Source: Clostridiales bacterium (GTDB taxonomy: Bacteria > Bacillota > Clostridia > Lachnospirales > Lachnospiraceae). From it: a stretch of DNA of 37,735 nt. The stretch is taken from NCBI GenBank assembly GCA_012518975.1, contig JAAYRC010000017.1:1-37735 (forward strand), read 5' to 3'. How positions within the stretch are numbered: position 1 is the first letter of the stretch; each line of letters starts with the position of its first letter. Under the pieces are notes generated by a model, which saw nothing but the letters and a program-made list of their open reading frames with translations, ran no database searches and had not been told where the DNA came from. Shown piece by piece: positions 19,958 to 29,440 of the stretch. The position numbers were made by a program, and so were the translations under genes.

Positions 19958-20031
19958 TAGCGAAGGACGGATTTGAACCGCCGACACTGCGGGTATGAAC
20001 CGCATGCTCTCGCCAACTGAGCTACTTCGCC
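19958..20031 (-). tRNA. tRNA-Met(CAU), elongator type
   Basis: Minus strand GGCGAAG TA GCTC..GAGC A TGCGG TTCATAC CCGCA GTGTC GGCGG TTCAAAT CCGTC CTTCGCT A: full cloverleaf with anticodon CAU. No initiator hallmarks; 3' CCA not encoded. Confidence 0.96.
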
Positions 20032-20072
20032 ATAATGTCTTATAAAATCTGCAATTTCAAACGTACTTTATC

Positions 20073-20101
20073 ATTATATTCACTTAATATAGTTTTGTCA
20101 A
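20073..20101 (-). promoter_or_regulatory. Perfect-consensus sigma-A promoter for the tRNA-Met gene
   Basis: Minus strand TTGACA-17 bp-TATAAT, about 40 bp upstream of the tRNA. Confidence 0.88.
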
Positions 20102-20104
20102 CAC

Positions 20105-20704
20105 TTAAGGTCTATCTTCAAACTCTTTTGCCGATAAATTGAATGCCTCTAATTGCAGCTGCTTGTTTTCATATGTAAGAATGCAAATACATGCATTCTT
20201 TAATCCAGTCACTCCTGTCCCATTTTTGCCTTGTGTTAATACAGAGATAACAGCATTAATTGCAGCACCGTGGGACACCATAATAATATCTTGTTTTGGA
20301 TATTTCTTTGCGTAGCTAGTTATGCAATCTATCAATCTCTTACTTAGCTTATCAAGTGGCTCTAAGGAATTCTCAGCCACTCCAAAAGTATCAAAATACT
20401 TACTTCGATCATAGGTCATTCCAGATAGGCTCGCAAAGTCCCTCTCTATCAAATCATCATCTATAATAAGCCTTGCCTTATCAAGACTTTTAGATATAAT
20501 TCTAGCAGTTTCTACAGCTCGTATAAGCGGGCTTGTTATTATGGTTTTTACCCCAGTTTTCTGCAAGACCCTCCCACTTTGCCTAGCCTGCATTCTTCCC
20601 GTTTCATTAAGTGGTATATCCTCTCTGCCCTGAAGTCTTCCCTGTAGATTCCAATCGGTTTCCCCATGACGGATCAAATAAATTCTCATCTTATTTCCTT
20701 TCAA
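20105..20704 (-). CDS. Histidine phosphatase family protein (phosphoglycerate mutase-like)
   Basis: IYLIRHGETDWNLQGRLQGREDIPLNETGRMQA (RHG motif), SPLIRAVETARI, MVSHGAAINAVI. Confidence 0.92.
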   Translation of the reverse strand: MKGNKMRIYLIRHGETDWNLQGRLQGREDIPLNETGRMQARQSGRVLQKTGVKTIITSPLIRAVETARIISKSLDKARLIIDDDLIERDFASLSGMTYDRSKYFDTFGVAENSLEPLDKLSKRLIDCITSYAKKYPKQDIIMVSHGAAINAVISVLTQGKNGTGVTGLKNACICILTYENKQLQLEAFNLSAKEFEDRP

Positions 20705-20750
20705 TTATCCAATATTAGGTAATTGCAAAACTTGGACAAATCTGTATATG

Positions 20751-21491
20751 CTAAACATTTGATGTAACAACTTTTCCATTAGCCTCTAAAATACCTTTAA
20801 CCTCTTCCATAAGTTCCTTACTAGGCTCTGATGTATCTCCTAGCTTATATTCCATCCCAAGTTCCTTCCATTTATATTCACCCATCTTGTGGAATCCTAA
20901 AAGTTCTATTTTCTTAACATTTGGGTAGGCATCCAGATGGTTTGACAGTTTCCTTACACTATCCAAATTATCTGTGAGTTCAGGTACCACTACATATCTA
21001 ACCCAGGTTGATATATCTTTTTCCTTCAAATAATCTAAGAATTTTAAAGTAGGACTTAAGGATACACCCGTTACAGTCTTATATACAAGCGGGTCAAAAT
21101 TCTTAATATCAAGTAGGACTAAGTCAGTATACTCCAAAAGCTCCTTTACACTATCATTTAAAATAAATCCAGAGGTGTCTAAAGCTACAGAAATTCCATT
21201 CTCTTTACATCTTTTACCTAGTTCTAATAGAAAATCAGCTTGGAGAAAAGGTTCACCTCCAGTAAAGGTAACCCCTCCATTAGAGTAGTCCATATAGGAT
21301 TTGTATTTCAAAATTTCTTCCATTAGGCTGTCTGAAGTGTACTCCATGCCCTTGCTTACATCCCAAGTATCAGGATTATGGCAGAATTGACAGCGAAGTG
21401 GACACCCTTGCATAAAAACTACAAAGCGTATTCCAGGCCCGTCAAGAGTACCAAGACTTTCTAAGGAATGAATCCTTCCGATTTTTTTCAT
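20751..21491 (-). CDS. pflA: Pyruvate formate-lyase activating enzyme (radical SAM)
   Basis: GTLDGPGIRFVVFMQGCPLRCQFCHNPDTW, GVTFTGGEPFLQ. Confidence 0.95.
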   Translation of the reverse strand: MKKIGRIHSLESLGTLDGPGIRFVVFMQGCPLRCQFCHNPDTWDVSKGMEYTSDSLMEEILKYKSYMDYSNGGVTFTGGEPFLQADFLLELGKRCKENGISVALDTSGFILNDSVKELLEYTDLVLLDIKNFDPLVYKTVTGVSLSPTLKFLDYLKEKDISTWVRYVVVPELTDNLDSVRKLSNHLDAYPNVKKIELLGFHKMGEYKWKELGMEYKLGDTSEPSKELMEEVKGILEANGKVVTSNV

Positions 21492-21570
21492 GCATTATCC
21501 TCCCTATGCTTCAACAAGAATAATAAGTTTACGATATAATTTCCTTTTATTAAGCTTATACCAATTTATT

Positions 21571-21610
21571 AAATCCACCACCTAAGCCTGTGGCTATAGG
21601 TGGAGGATTT
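21571..21610. terminator. Strong hairpin in the pflB-pflA intergenic region (possible partial terminator or processing site)
   Basis: AAATCCACCACCTAAGCCTGTGGCTATAGGTGGAGGATTT, with an inner AGCC-TGT-GGCT stem. Confidence 0.7.
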
Positions 21611-21633
21611 ATTATACTTAAATTAATATATTC

Positions 21634-23859
21634 TTATCTTTCGTGGAAGGTACGATGAATAACATCCAGCTGCTGCTCCCTGTTGAGCTTTACAAAGTTT
21701 ACTGCATAGCCTGACACACGGATTGTTAGCTGAGGATATTTTTCAGGATGTTCCATTGCATCCATCAGGGTCTCACGATCAAATACATTGACGTTAATAT
21801 GATGTCCCCTATTATGGCAATATCCATCTAACATTCCAACTAGATTGTTTACTCTATCTTCCTCGTTCTTTCCTAATGCCTTTGGCACTATGGAGAAGGT
21901 ATATGAAATACCGTCCTCTGAGTGTCTATAAGGTAGTTTGGCAACAGAGGACATTGATGCTACTGCACCCTTCTTATCTCTACCATGCATAGGATTTGCA
22001 CCTGGTGCAAATGGTTCTCCTTTCTTTCTTCCGTCAGGAGTACTTCCTGTTTTCTTACCATATACTACATTTGAAGTAATTGTAAGGACAGAAAGAGTTT
22101 GCTTTGCATTACGATAAGTCTTAACCTTGCGTAGCTTATTCATGAAGCGTTCTATTATCTCAACAGCAATCTGATCCACACGCTCATCATTATTTCCATA
22201 TGCAGGATAATCCCCTTCTATTTCATAATCTACTGCTAGACCATCTTGGTCACGAATTACCTTTACCTTAGCATACTTAATAGCTGATAAGGAATCGGCA
22301 ACTACTGACAAACCAGCTATACCACAAGCCTGAGTACGTAGAATATCCGCATCATGGAGGGCCATCTGTAGACTTTCGTAGTTATATTTATCATGCATAA
22401 AGTGAATAACATTTAGTGTATTTATATATAATTCTGATAGCCAATCAAGGATCTGATCAAACTTTGATATAACCTCATCATAATCAAGGTATTCGCCCAT
22501 TATAGGTGCAAACATAGGTGCTATCTGCTCACCTGACATCTCATCCTTACCACCATTAATGGCATAAAGAAGAGCCTTGGCTAGGTTGGCACGGGCACCA
22601 AAGAACTGCATCTGCTTACCAAGTCTCATAGCAGATACACAGCAAGCAATACCATAATCATCTCCCCAGACATCCCTCATAATATCATCACTTTCATATT
22701 GAATGGAGCTGGTGTCTATAGATACCTTAGCGCAGAAATCCTTAAAATGCTTAGGCAAGAATACAGACCAAAGTACTGTTAGATTAGGCTCAGGAGCAGG
22801 TCCTAAATTATAAAGTGTATGGAGGATTCTATAGCTACTCTTTGTAACCAGTGTTCTTCCATCTAGACCCATACCACCTATAGCTTCTGTAACCCATGTA
22901 GGATCCCCAGAGAACAAGTCATTATACTCTGGCGTACGAAGGAATCTTACCATACGAAGCTTCATAACAAACTGGTCAATAAGCTCTTGAATTTCTTCCT
23001 CAGTAATTAATCCATTCTTCAAATCTCTTTCATAATAAATATCAAGGAATGTAGATACACGCCCAAGACTCATAGCCGCTCCATCCTGTTCCTTTATAGC
23101 TCCAAGATAAGCAAAATAAGTCCACTGTGTAGCCTCAAATGAATTCTTTGCAGGTTTACCAATATCATAGCCGTATGAAGCAGCCATTTCCTTTAGCTGT
23201 TTTAAGGCTTTGATTTGCTCAGATAATTCTTCACGTTGACGAATATCAGGGGCATCCAAAGTAGGATTCTCTAATTGCTTTTTCTCATGCATTTTTTGAT
23301 CTAAGAGGAAATCCACGCCATATAAAGCTACTCTTCTGTAATCTCCAATTATTCTTCCTCTTCCGTATGCATCAGGTAGACCTGTTATAATACCTGAATG
23401 TCTTGCCTTCCTCATGGCATCAGTATATGCATCAAACACTCCATCATTATGAGTTTTTCTGTTTTGAGTATAAATTTCCTCTGTAGTTTTATCAAGAGTG
23501 TAGCCATAAGAATCCAATGCCTTCTTTACCACACGGATACCACCATTTGGCATAATTCCTCTTTTTAGAGGCTTATCTGTCTGAAAACCTACTATTACCT
23601 CATTATCCTTATCTAAATATCCTGGTCCAAATGTTGTTATAGTAGAGGGCTTTTGTGTCTCTGCATCAATAATTCCCTTTTTATTTTCTTCAATCATAAG
23701 CTCTTGTACTTTTTCCCAAAGCTTCATAGTCCTATCTGTGGGTCCTACTAAAAAAGAAGCATCCCCCTCATAAGGTGTATAGTTATGTTGTATAAAACTC
23801 CTGACATTAATATCAATCATCCAGCTTCCTGGATCAAAACCATGCCATTCCTGTTTCAT
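21634..23859 (-). CDS. pflB: Formate C-acetyltransferase (pyruvate formate-lyase)
   Basis: [35 protein letters not shown] (Cys-Cys active site); glycyl-radical loop [20 protein letters not shown]. Start at ATG 23859 (GGAGGATAAGCAA-ATG). Confidence 0.97.
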   Translation of the reverse strand: MKQEWHGFDPGSWMIDINVRSFIQHNYTPYEGDASFLVGPTDRTMKLWEKVQELMIEENKKGIIDAETQKPSTITTFGPGYLDKDNEVIVGFQTDKPLKRGIMPNGGIRVVKKALDSYGYTLDKTTEEIYTQNRKTHNDGVFDAYTDAMRKARHSGIITGLPDAYGRGRIIGDYRRVALYGVDFLLDQKMHEKKQLENPTLDAPDIRQREELSEQIKALKQLKEMAASYGYDIGKPAKNSFEATQWTYFAYLGAIKEQDGAAMSLGRVSTFLDIYYERDLKNGLITEEEIQELIDQFVMKLRMVRFLRTPEYNDLFSGDPTWVTEAIGGMGLDGRTLVTKSSYRILHTLYNLGPAPEPNLTVLWSVFLPKHFKDFCAKVSIDTSSIQYESDDIMRDVWGDDYGIACCVSAMRLGKQMQFFGARANLAKALLYAINGGKDEMSGEQIAPMFAPIMGEYLDYDEVISKFDQILDWLSELYINTLNVIHFMHDKYNYESLQMALHDADILRTQACGIAGLSVVADSLSAIKYAKVKVIRDQDGLAVDYEIEGDYPAYGNNDERVDQIAVEIIERFMNKLRKVKTYRNAKQTLSVLTITSNVVYGKKTGSTPDGRKKGEPFAPGANPMHGRDKKGAVASMSSVAKLPYRHSEDGISYTFSIVPKALGKNEEDRVNNLVGMLDGYCHNRGHHINVNVFDRETLMDAMEHPEKYPQLTIRVSGYAVNFVKLNREQQLDVIHRTFHER

Positions 23860-23899
23860 TTGCTTATCCTCCTTATATAAAATCATAGTTTGCCTATAA

Positions 23900-23917
23900 T
23901 ATATTGTCCACAATATA
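23900..23917. promoter_or_regulatory. 18-bp palindrome TATATTGT-CC-ACAATATA upstream of pflB (candidate operator)
   Basis: Perfect 8-bp inverted arms, 41-58 bp upstream of the pflB start codon. Confidence 0.5.
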
Positions 23918-24015
23918 ATTCTAAATTTTTTATAGTCTTATGTCAATGGTAATTGATAATAGTAATCATTAAGTATTTTCAGATAAAATAGTAATACTGC
24001 ACAAGTCCTTATTAA

Positions 24016-24249
24016 TTATTTATTAAATAGGTCAGACATTTCCATTAAAAGCTTTTTATCCTCCTTGGTAAGCCTAATATTACCACTTATGGTTTTACCC
24101 TCCTGTGTTGTTACATTAATTTCAATAACAGTCCCCTCTTCAAGATAACCAAACCGTAGGGCACTAATAAAATTAATGAATTTAGGATGGTTCCTGGCAA
24201 AGCTTTCCCAACCAGCCTTAAGCTTAAAAAGTTTTGATGGATTAAGCAT
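24016..24249 (-). CDS. Conserved hypothetical small protein (77 aa)
   Basis: Plausible ORF (MLNPSKLFKLKAGWESFARNHPKFINFISALRFGYLEEGTVIEINVTTQEGK...), RBS-like GGAGATG upstream of ATG. Confidence 0.7.
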   Translation of the reverse strand: MLNPSKLFKLKAGWESFARNHPKFINFISALRFGYLEEGTVIEINVTTQEGKTISGNIRLTKEDKKLLMEMSDLFNK

Positions 24250-24462
24250 TTTATCATCTCCTATATACTATAATTTTGTAGAATCATATCACTTATCGAC
24301 AACAATATTACAAGATTAAGTGAATAAAAGCAATGACTCAAATCACATTTAAGTTACAAATACTACTATACAGATTGTTTTTAATTAAAACTTAACTAAT
24401 TGCCGATATAAATAATACCTATATAACAACACCTATTATATCAAATAAAGGATTTAATACAT

Positions 24463-26286
24463 ATGGAAATTAATGAATATTCAAAACAACATAGATTACA
24501 TAGGGCGGCCTCCGAATATGAAGCTAGCCAAGCTAAAGCACAGCATATAAAGCCATCCTCACAGGAGCAAAACACTTCTAGTCAAATGGGGAAAAATGCC
24601 CATGCCACCATAAAAGGAGAAATTATAGACCTCAGGTATCAAGAAGTTAAAATAAGGCTAGAGCCAAGTGGCCAGGTAATCACTGCAAGGTTAACAGCTG
24701 ATGTTCCCCTTCATATTGGTCAAATAGCTGAATTTGCTCTAGATGACGAAAAGGACGGTCAAATTACCTTACGATATATATCAACAAATAAGTCTCCTAT
24801 AAACGACATAGCTTACAAAGCCCTATATGCCTCAGGACTAGCTGCCTCTGAAAGAAATCTAGCCATAGTGGAGGAGCTTCTATCTAATCAAATGCCTGTA
24901 GACAAAAATACGATCCTTCAGTTAATAAAGCTATCTGCCACCTATCCAGAAGCTAGCCTAACAGGCCTTGTTTTAATGCATAAAAATCACCTGCCCATTA
25001 ACTCAAGTAGTATAGGGCAGTTTGAGCTCTATCAAAAGGGATTGCATGAGATCCTGTCACAGCTTAAAACCCTCATAGATAATATAGGCTCCTTTTTTGA
25101 AACTGAAAACAAAGATAATCTTATAGAAAAAGATACCCTGGTCAATTTGACAGATAATCTTAATCCTGAAACTCAGAAAAAGGCAGATAAAAATGTTTTA
25201 GAAGATGGCATAATAAATGAGATTAATAAAAGGATTCCTGAGGATATGCCAATGACAAGAAATGTTATTGAAGTCGAATATATAGATAATGACCTACATT
25301 TTTTTAAGAATTTGCTTAATATGCTTCTTGATGGAAACAACTTGAAACACCAATTAAAACCTGACACTAGCCTAGGCCATATCTTAAGCAAGAATGAACT
25401 TATGAAGTTGCAGGAACTTATTTTTAAAGACTTAAATGAGGATACATATTCCAATAAGGATATAATGGGTATCAAAGACCAACTTGCGGACGGTACCTTG
25501 ACCTTTCAGTCCTTTTTTCCTCTTGTAGAGGAAATATATTACAATCTCCCTCCTAGACAAAGCCAAGAAAACAATGTCCTACTTACCCGTATCCTACAGG
25601 CCTATGTTGGCATGTCCGAAAATATGCCTGACCCTGATAAGCAAAAACTTGCTTATCTTTTAAAATCAGATTCTGTGAGGGACATAATAAGCCAGGCACT
25701 CCATCATAGATGGACCCTAAGCCCAAGGGACCTTACTAAGGATAATAAGGTTAAGGAATTCTATAAGAGGCTTGATGAAGATTTGGATTATATAAAAGAA
25801 CTTACAAGTAGTAGCAAACTAGCTGATACACAAAACATACAATCATCAATAAATAAACTGCAGGATAACCTACAGTTTATGAGGGATCTTAATAATTTAT
25901 TCTCATATATCCAGCTACCTATACGTCTTTCAAACCAAGACGTCCATGGAGACTTATATGTCTTTACTCGAAAAAACAAAAAGCATATTGATACAGGACA
26001 GCTAAATATTTTACTACATTTAGATATGAAAAGTCTTGGTCCTATGGATATTCACCTGTCTATGAAAAACAAGCAGTTCTATGCTGTTTTTTACCTGGAG
26101 AAGTCATCTGAAAAAGTAATCAGTCAATATTTACATGAACTTATTGACTCCCTCCAAAGGAAAGGCTACCAGTTTCAAGCAAGTACCAAGATATCAGATA
26201 CTAAGCCTGACTTTATAACAGATATTTTACAAGACGATACACCTAATCCAGGCTCTCATAGGTATTCATTTGACATAAGAGCATAG
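24463..26286 (+). CDS. Flagellar hook-length control protein FliK-like
   Basis: 607 aa. N-terminal beta region (ATIKGEIIDLRYQEVKIRLEPSGQVITARLTADVPLHIGQIAEF), low-complexity middle, C-terminal Flg_hook-like domain (GQLNILLHLDMKSLGPMDIHLSMKNKQFYAVFYLE...). Confidence 0.6.
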   Translation: MEINEYSKQHRLHRAASEYEASQAKAQHIKPSSQEQNTSSQMGKNAHATIKGEIIDLRYQEVKIRLEPSGQVITARLTADVPLHIGQIAEFALDDEKDGQITLRYISTNKSPINDIAYKALYASGLAASERNLAIVEELLSNQMPVDKNTILQLIKLSATYPEASLTGLVLMHKNHLPINSSSIGQFELYQKGLHEILSQLKTLIDNIGSFFETENKDNLIEKDTLVNLTDNLNPETQKKADKNVLEDGIINEINKRIPEDMPMTRNVIEVEYIDNDLHFFKNLLNMLLDGNNLKHQLKPDTSLGHILSKNELMKLQELIFKDLNEDTYSNKDIMGIKDQLADGTLTFQSFFPLVEEIYYNLPPRQSQENNVLLTRILQAYVGMSENMPDPDKQKLAYLLKSDSVRDIISQALHHRWTLSPRDLTKDNKVKEFYKRLDEDLDYIKELTSSSKLADTQNIQSSINKLQDNLQFMRDLNNLFSYIQLPIRLSNQDVHGDLYVFTRKNKKHIDTGQLNILLHLDMKSLGPMDIHLSMKNKQFYAVFYLEKSSEKVISQYLHELIDSLQRKGYQFQASTKISDTKPDFITDILQDDTPNPGSHRYSFDIRA

Positions 26287-26298
26287 AGGATAAAGCCG

Positions 26299-27101
26299 CT
26301 AATTACAAAGTGTTTTAGGTCGTTTATAAGGGTTTATCTGCTCTAAAGCATATGCAGCTCGTATTATGCCTTCTTCTCCAAATCTTTTACCTACAAGCTG
26401 TATACCAATAGGTAACCCTTTTTTATCCCTTCCACAAGGTATGGTTACACCAGGTCCTCCAGCCAGATTAACTGAAGCATTAAGTATTTCAGAACGGTGC
26501 TTTTCATCATCGACCTTATTATCACTTAAAAGAGGAGCTGTTTTTAATGATTCAGGACTCATAAGAATGTCATACCTATTAAATGCTTCCTGGTATGCAT
26601 TGTAGATTACTCTACGTATTCTTCTCGCTTTGTTATAATAAATCTCATAATTGTCTGAGCTTATTACGTAGGCTCCTAGCATAATTCTACGCTTTAGCTC
26701 ATAACCAAAATCTTGTCCTTTTGAATTCTTAAATATTTCTTCTAGGTCATGATATTCACTTTTTATGTGGCTAGGTCTTACTCCCTTATACTTAGAAAAT
26801 ATCCAACTAGCCTCAGCACATGCAATCACATAATATATCTGCGCGCTATATTCTATCCCTTCTAGTTCAAACACCTCCACCTTGGCTCCCATATCCTCTA
26901 AGGCCTTTACCTGACTTAGAAAGCACTCTCGTATATCTTTATCCAAATCCTCTTCAAGATAGAGCTTTGGAACACCTATTCTCATCCCCTTCACATCATC
27001 TACTAGGGCCTGGCTATAGGAATATTTTTTCTTCCTAATGGAAGTAAAGTCCCTTGAGTCATATCCGCAATATAGAAAAGAGTATCTTTATCAATCTTCA
27101 T
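26299..27101 (-). pseudogene. gatC'-'gatA remnant: GatC N-terminus joined out of frame to the C-terminal half of GatA
   Basis: From ATG 27101 the frame reads MKIDKDTLFYIAD (GatC-like N-terminus), then stops at TAG. Overlapping frame reads GYDSRDFTSIRKKKYSYSQALVDDVKGMRIGVPKLYLEEDLDKDI...GGPGVTIPCGRDKKGLPIGIQLVGKRF (GatA C-terminal half). The Ser-cisSer-Lys half is absent. Confidence 0.8.
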
Positions 27102-27194
27102 AATCAGTCTACCCCTTTGTGTTTCTATTTTCTAATTGATTTTCTATACATATTCTCTGTCAAGACCTAGCTATTTTATTCAGGATCGATTGTT

Positions 27195-29429
27195 TTATTT
27201 AAAATCCTCAGGATAATTTGGAAATACATGGCGGTAGTAATCATTTTTTATAACACTTTTGGATACAGTGAATTTATTCTTTATTATAGAATTAATATTT
27301 GTTATATAATCATCTGAAACCTCATCATCTGTCAGATTTATAACCTCACCTGTGTTCGAGTTAAACATGACCTTATCTGTAATAAAGCTCCGGTTATTAA
27401 GTATAACCAAGGGATAAGAATCAGATAAAATATCCTTTCCCATCAAAAGTCTAGAATCATATTTAAGACCGAATAGATTACTTAATGTTGGAAGAATATC
27501 TAGACTTGAGGCTGGCTTATCTATAATAATATTCTCTTCCATTTCAGGATTCCATAAGATAAAATGGTTACGATATATTTCAAAGTAGGGGTCCACTTCA
27601 TGACCCACAAGTTCATCTATTTTTTCTTTTTCCCATCCGTAGGGATAATGGTCAGCACTAATAGCAATAACAGTCTTATCTATTATCCCTGCCTCAGTTA
27701 ATCTCCTAATGAGTTCCTCCATGGCACGGTCAAACTCAATCTGGCAAGCTATATAGGCCCTTGCATCAGATGAATAAGGAAGTTCTTTTACCAAGTCTTT
27801 ATTTTTAAAGGACATACTGTTACCAACAAAGCTGTAATTCATATGGCCACTTACTGTAAGATAATATATATGGAACTGGTCTTCATTAATAAATTCATCA
27901 ACCGTATTCTGCATCATTTCTAAGTCTGAACCAGGCCATACATCTGAATCAAGCACCAGACCATTTCCTTTTGCCTTAAACCTATAACCTAGGTTTGGAT
28001 GAGTTTCATGTCTCTCATAATAAGTATGGGAATGGTTATGATATGCCTTACTTTCAATCCCTAAAAGATTAAACTGATTTCCCAAGGCAAAGGGCATCAG
28101 ATTGTTTCTTGAATGATACATACTCCTTGAACCCACTGGTATCATACCAGTCATAGCTACATATTCTCCATCACTGGTACTTGTCTGCCAAAGAGCAGTA
28201 TAGAAATTATTAAATACAAAGCCTTCTTTGGTCATTTTATATAGGGTAGGAGTCAGTTCCTCATGTACTGCATATGGAGAAAACCCCTCTGCTGTTATCA
28301 TGATAAGATTATAACCCTCAAACATCCCTGTATATTCATTCTTATTTGTTGGGACAATTGTAGCGAAATAATTATGAAGTGATCTTATTTGGTCATTTTC
28401 TTCATTCTCTGCAAGCACTTCAAAATCTATATCCATTATATTAGGCGAAGTATCTATTGGTATTTGAGTAGGAAGGGCAGGTACTGTTGGCTGTAACTCT
28501 TCCTTTACTTGTTCTTGCCCTTCTGTTAAGGGTCCAGCAGTCGGTCTTGGGGGTATGGTTGGACTATGAATTATCTCATCTGTATTAAATACATCTTCAT
28601 TTGAAACATGCTGGGTTTCAATTATAATTAAATCATCATCTTTTAAGATACCTGTTAAATCAAACCTAGTAAGGGTAATGACTCCTAGCTGCTTTGCACT
28701 TAGGTCAGGAACCTTGCTATGATGATAAAGTTCATAAGGACTATAGTCTTGTTTGCCGTAAATTGGTAACAAAAGTAATGCAATTATATGTAGGCCCACA
28801 GCTCCTATAAGTAGAAAACCTTGGTCCTTAAGTTTTCTCTTCTCGCATGAAAAGACTTTTTTGATTAAAAAACATAAGATAAGCAATGGAAGAAATGACA
28901 AGATAATTGAAGGTATATTTGTACGAATAGCATTATAAACTTCCCTTCCAAACTCCGATACTGCATCATCTGCCATTCCGAAAGAACTTAATGACAAATA
29001 TACCTTAAAGATACTATAATAGACTATTTGTAAACCAAATATAAAGCATGTGACTATTGTTAATAGCCACATGATAAGTGTATTAATGTATTTACTAAAA
29101 AAACCTGTTAATATTGCAAATATTATGCCTACAGGCATAGCAAAAAAAATAGGATATATTATTTTTCCATCTATGGATTTATATATAAACAAATGAGCTA
29201 CTAATTCCAAATAGATCAATGTTCCAACAAAAAATAAGCAAGGAAATAATAAGGTGCTAATATTATTTTTCTTATGGGAAGTACTATCATCATTTGTGGA
29301 TTCATTGATCTTATTTGTCTCTTTATCAATTTCTTCTGTTTGTATATTATCCGCTTCTGTTTGTATATTATTCGCTTCTGGTTGCAAATTATCCGTTTCT
29401 GTTTGCAATTTATCCGCTTGTGTTTTCAT
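27195..29429 (-). CDS. LTA synthase family / sulfatase-fold phosphoglycerol transferase
   Basis: Several TM segments, then MITAEGFSPYAVHEELTPTLYKM, ALWQTSTSDGEYVAMTGMIP, AISADHYPYGWEKEKID, SSLDILPTLSNLFGL. Confidence 0.88.
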   Translation of the reverse strand: MKTQADKLQTETDNLQPEANNIQTEADNIQTEEIDKETNKINESTNDDSTSHKKNNISTLLFPCLFFVGTLIYLELVAHLFIYKSIDGKIIYPIFFAMPVGIIFAILTGFFSKYINTLIMWLLTIVTCFIFGLQIVYYSIFKVYLSLSSFGMADDAVSEFGREVYNAIRTNIPSIILSFLPLLILCFLIKKVFSCEKRKLKDQGFLLIGAVGLHIIALLLLPIYGKQDYSPYELYHHSKVPDLSAKQLGVITLTRFDLTGILKDDDLIIIETQHVSNEDVFNTDEIIHSPTIPPRPTAGPLTEGQEQVKEELQPTVPALPTQIPIDTSPNIMDIDFEVLAENEENDQIRSLHNYFATIVPTNKNEYTGMFEGYNLIMITAEGFSPYAVHEELTPTLYKMTKEGFVFNNFYTALWQTSTSDGEYVAMTGMIPVGSRSMYHSRNNLMPFALGNQFNLLGIESKAYHNHSHTYYERHETHPNLGYRFKAKGNGLVLDSDVWPGSDLEMMQNTVDEFINEDQFHIYYLTVSGHMNYSFVGNSMSFKNKDLVKELPYSSDARAYIACQIEFDRAMEELIRRLTEAGIIDKTVIAISADHYPYGWEKEKIDELVGHEVDPYFEIYRNHFILWNPEMEENIIIDKPASSLDILPTLSNLFGLKYDSRLLMGKDILSDSYPLVILNNRSFITDKVMFNSNTGEVINLTDDEVSDDYITNINSIIKNKFTVSKSVIKNDYYRHVFPNYPEDFK
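29347..29429. repeat. Four 20-21-bp tandem repeats encoding heptads at the LtaS-like N-terminus
   Basis: Units ttatccgcttctgtttgtata / ttattcgcttctggttgcaaa / ttatccgtttctgtttgcaat / ttatccgcttgtgttttcat; protein ADKLQTE-TDNLQPE-ANNIQTE-ADNIQTE. A degenerate fifth unit lies at 29326-29346. Confidence 0.85.
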
Positions 29430-29440
29430 ATGCTTTAATC

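Noticed and set aside
19807-20016. 69-aa minus-strand ORF in the track
   Set aside because: Runs through the tRNA-Met gene and its terminator; no sensible protein features.
23953-23968. TTGATAATAGTAATCA upstream of pflB as an FNR/CRP-like box
   Set aside because: Spacer is 7 rather than 4 and one arm is imperfect; common by chance in AT-rich DNA.
5281-24249. Search for a defence, toxin-antitoxin, BGC or mobile system
   Set aside because: All sizeable ORFs resolve to metabolic, RNA-processing or envelope families; no transposase, integrase, nuclease/helicase cluster or RiPP precursor recognised.
29347-29429. Repeat cluster considered as a CRISPR array
   Set aside because: Contiguous coding 21-bp units without spacers.
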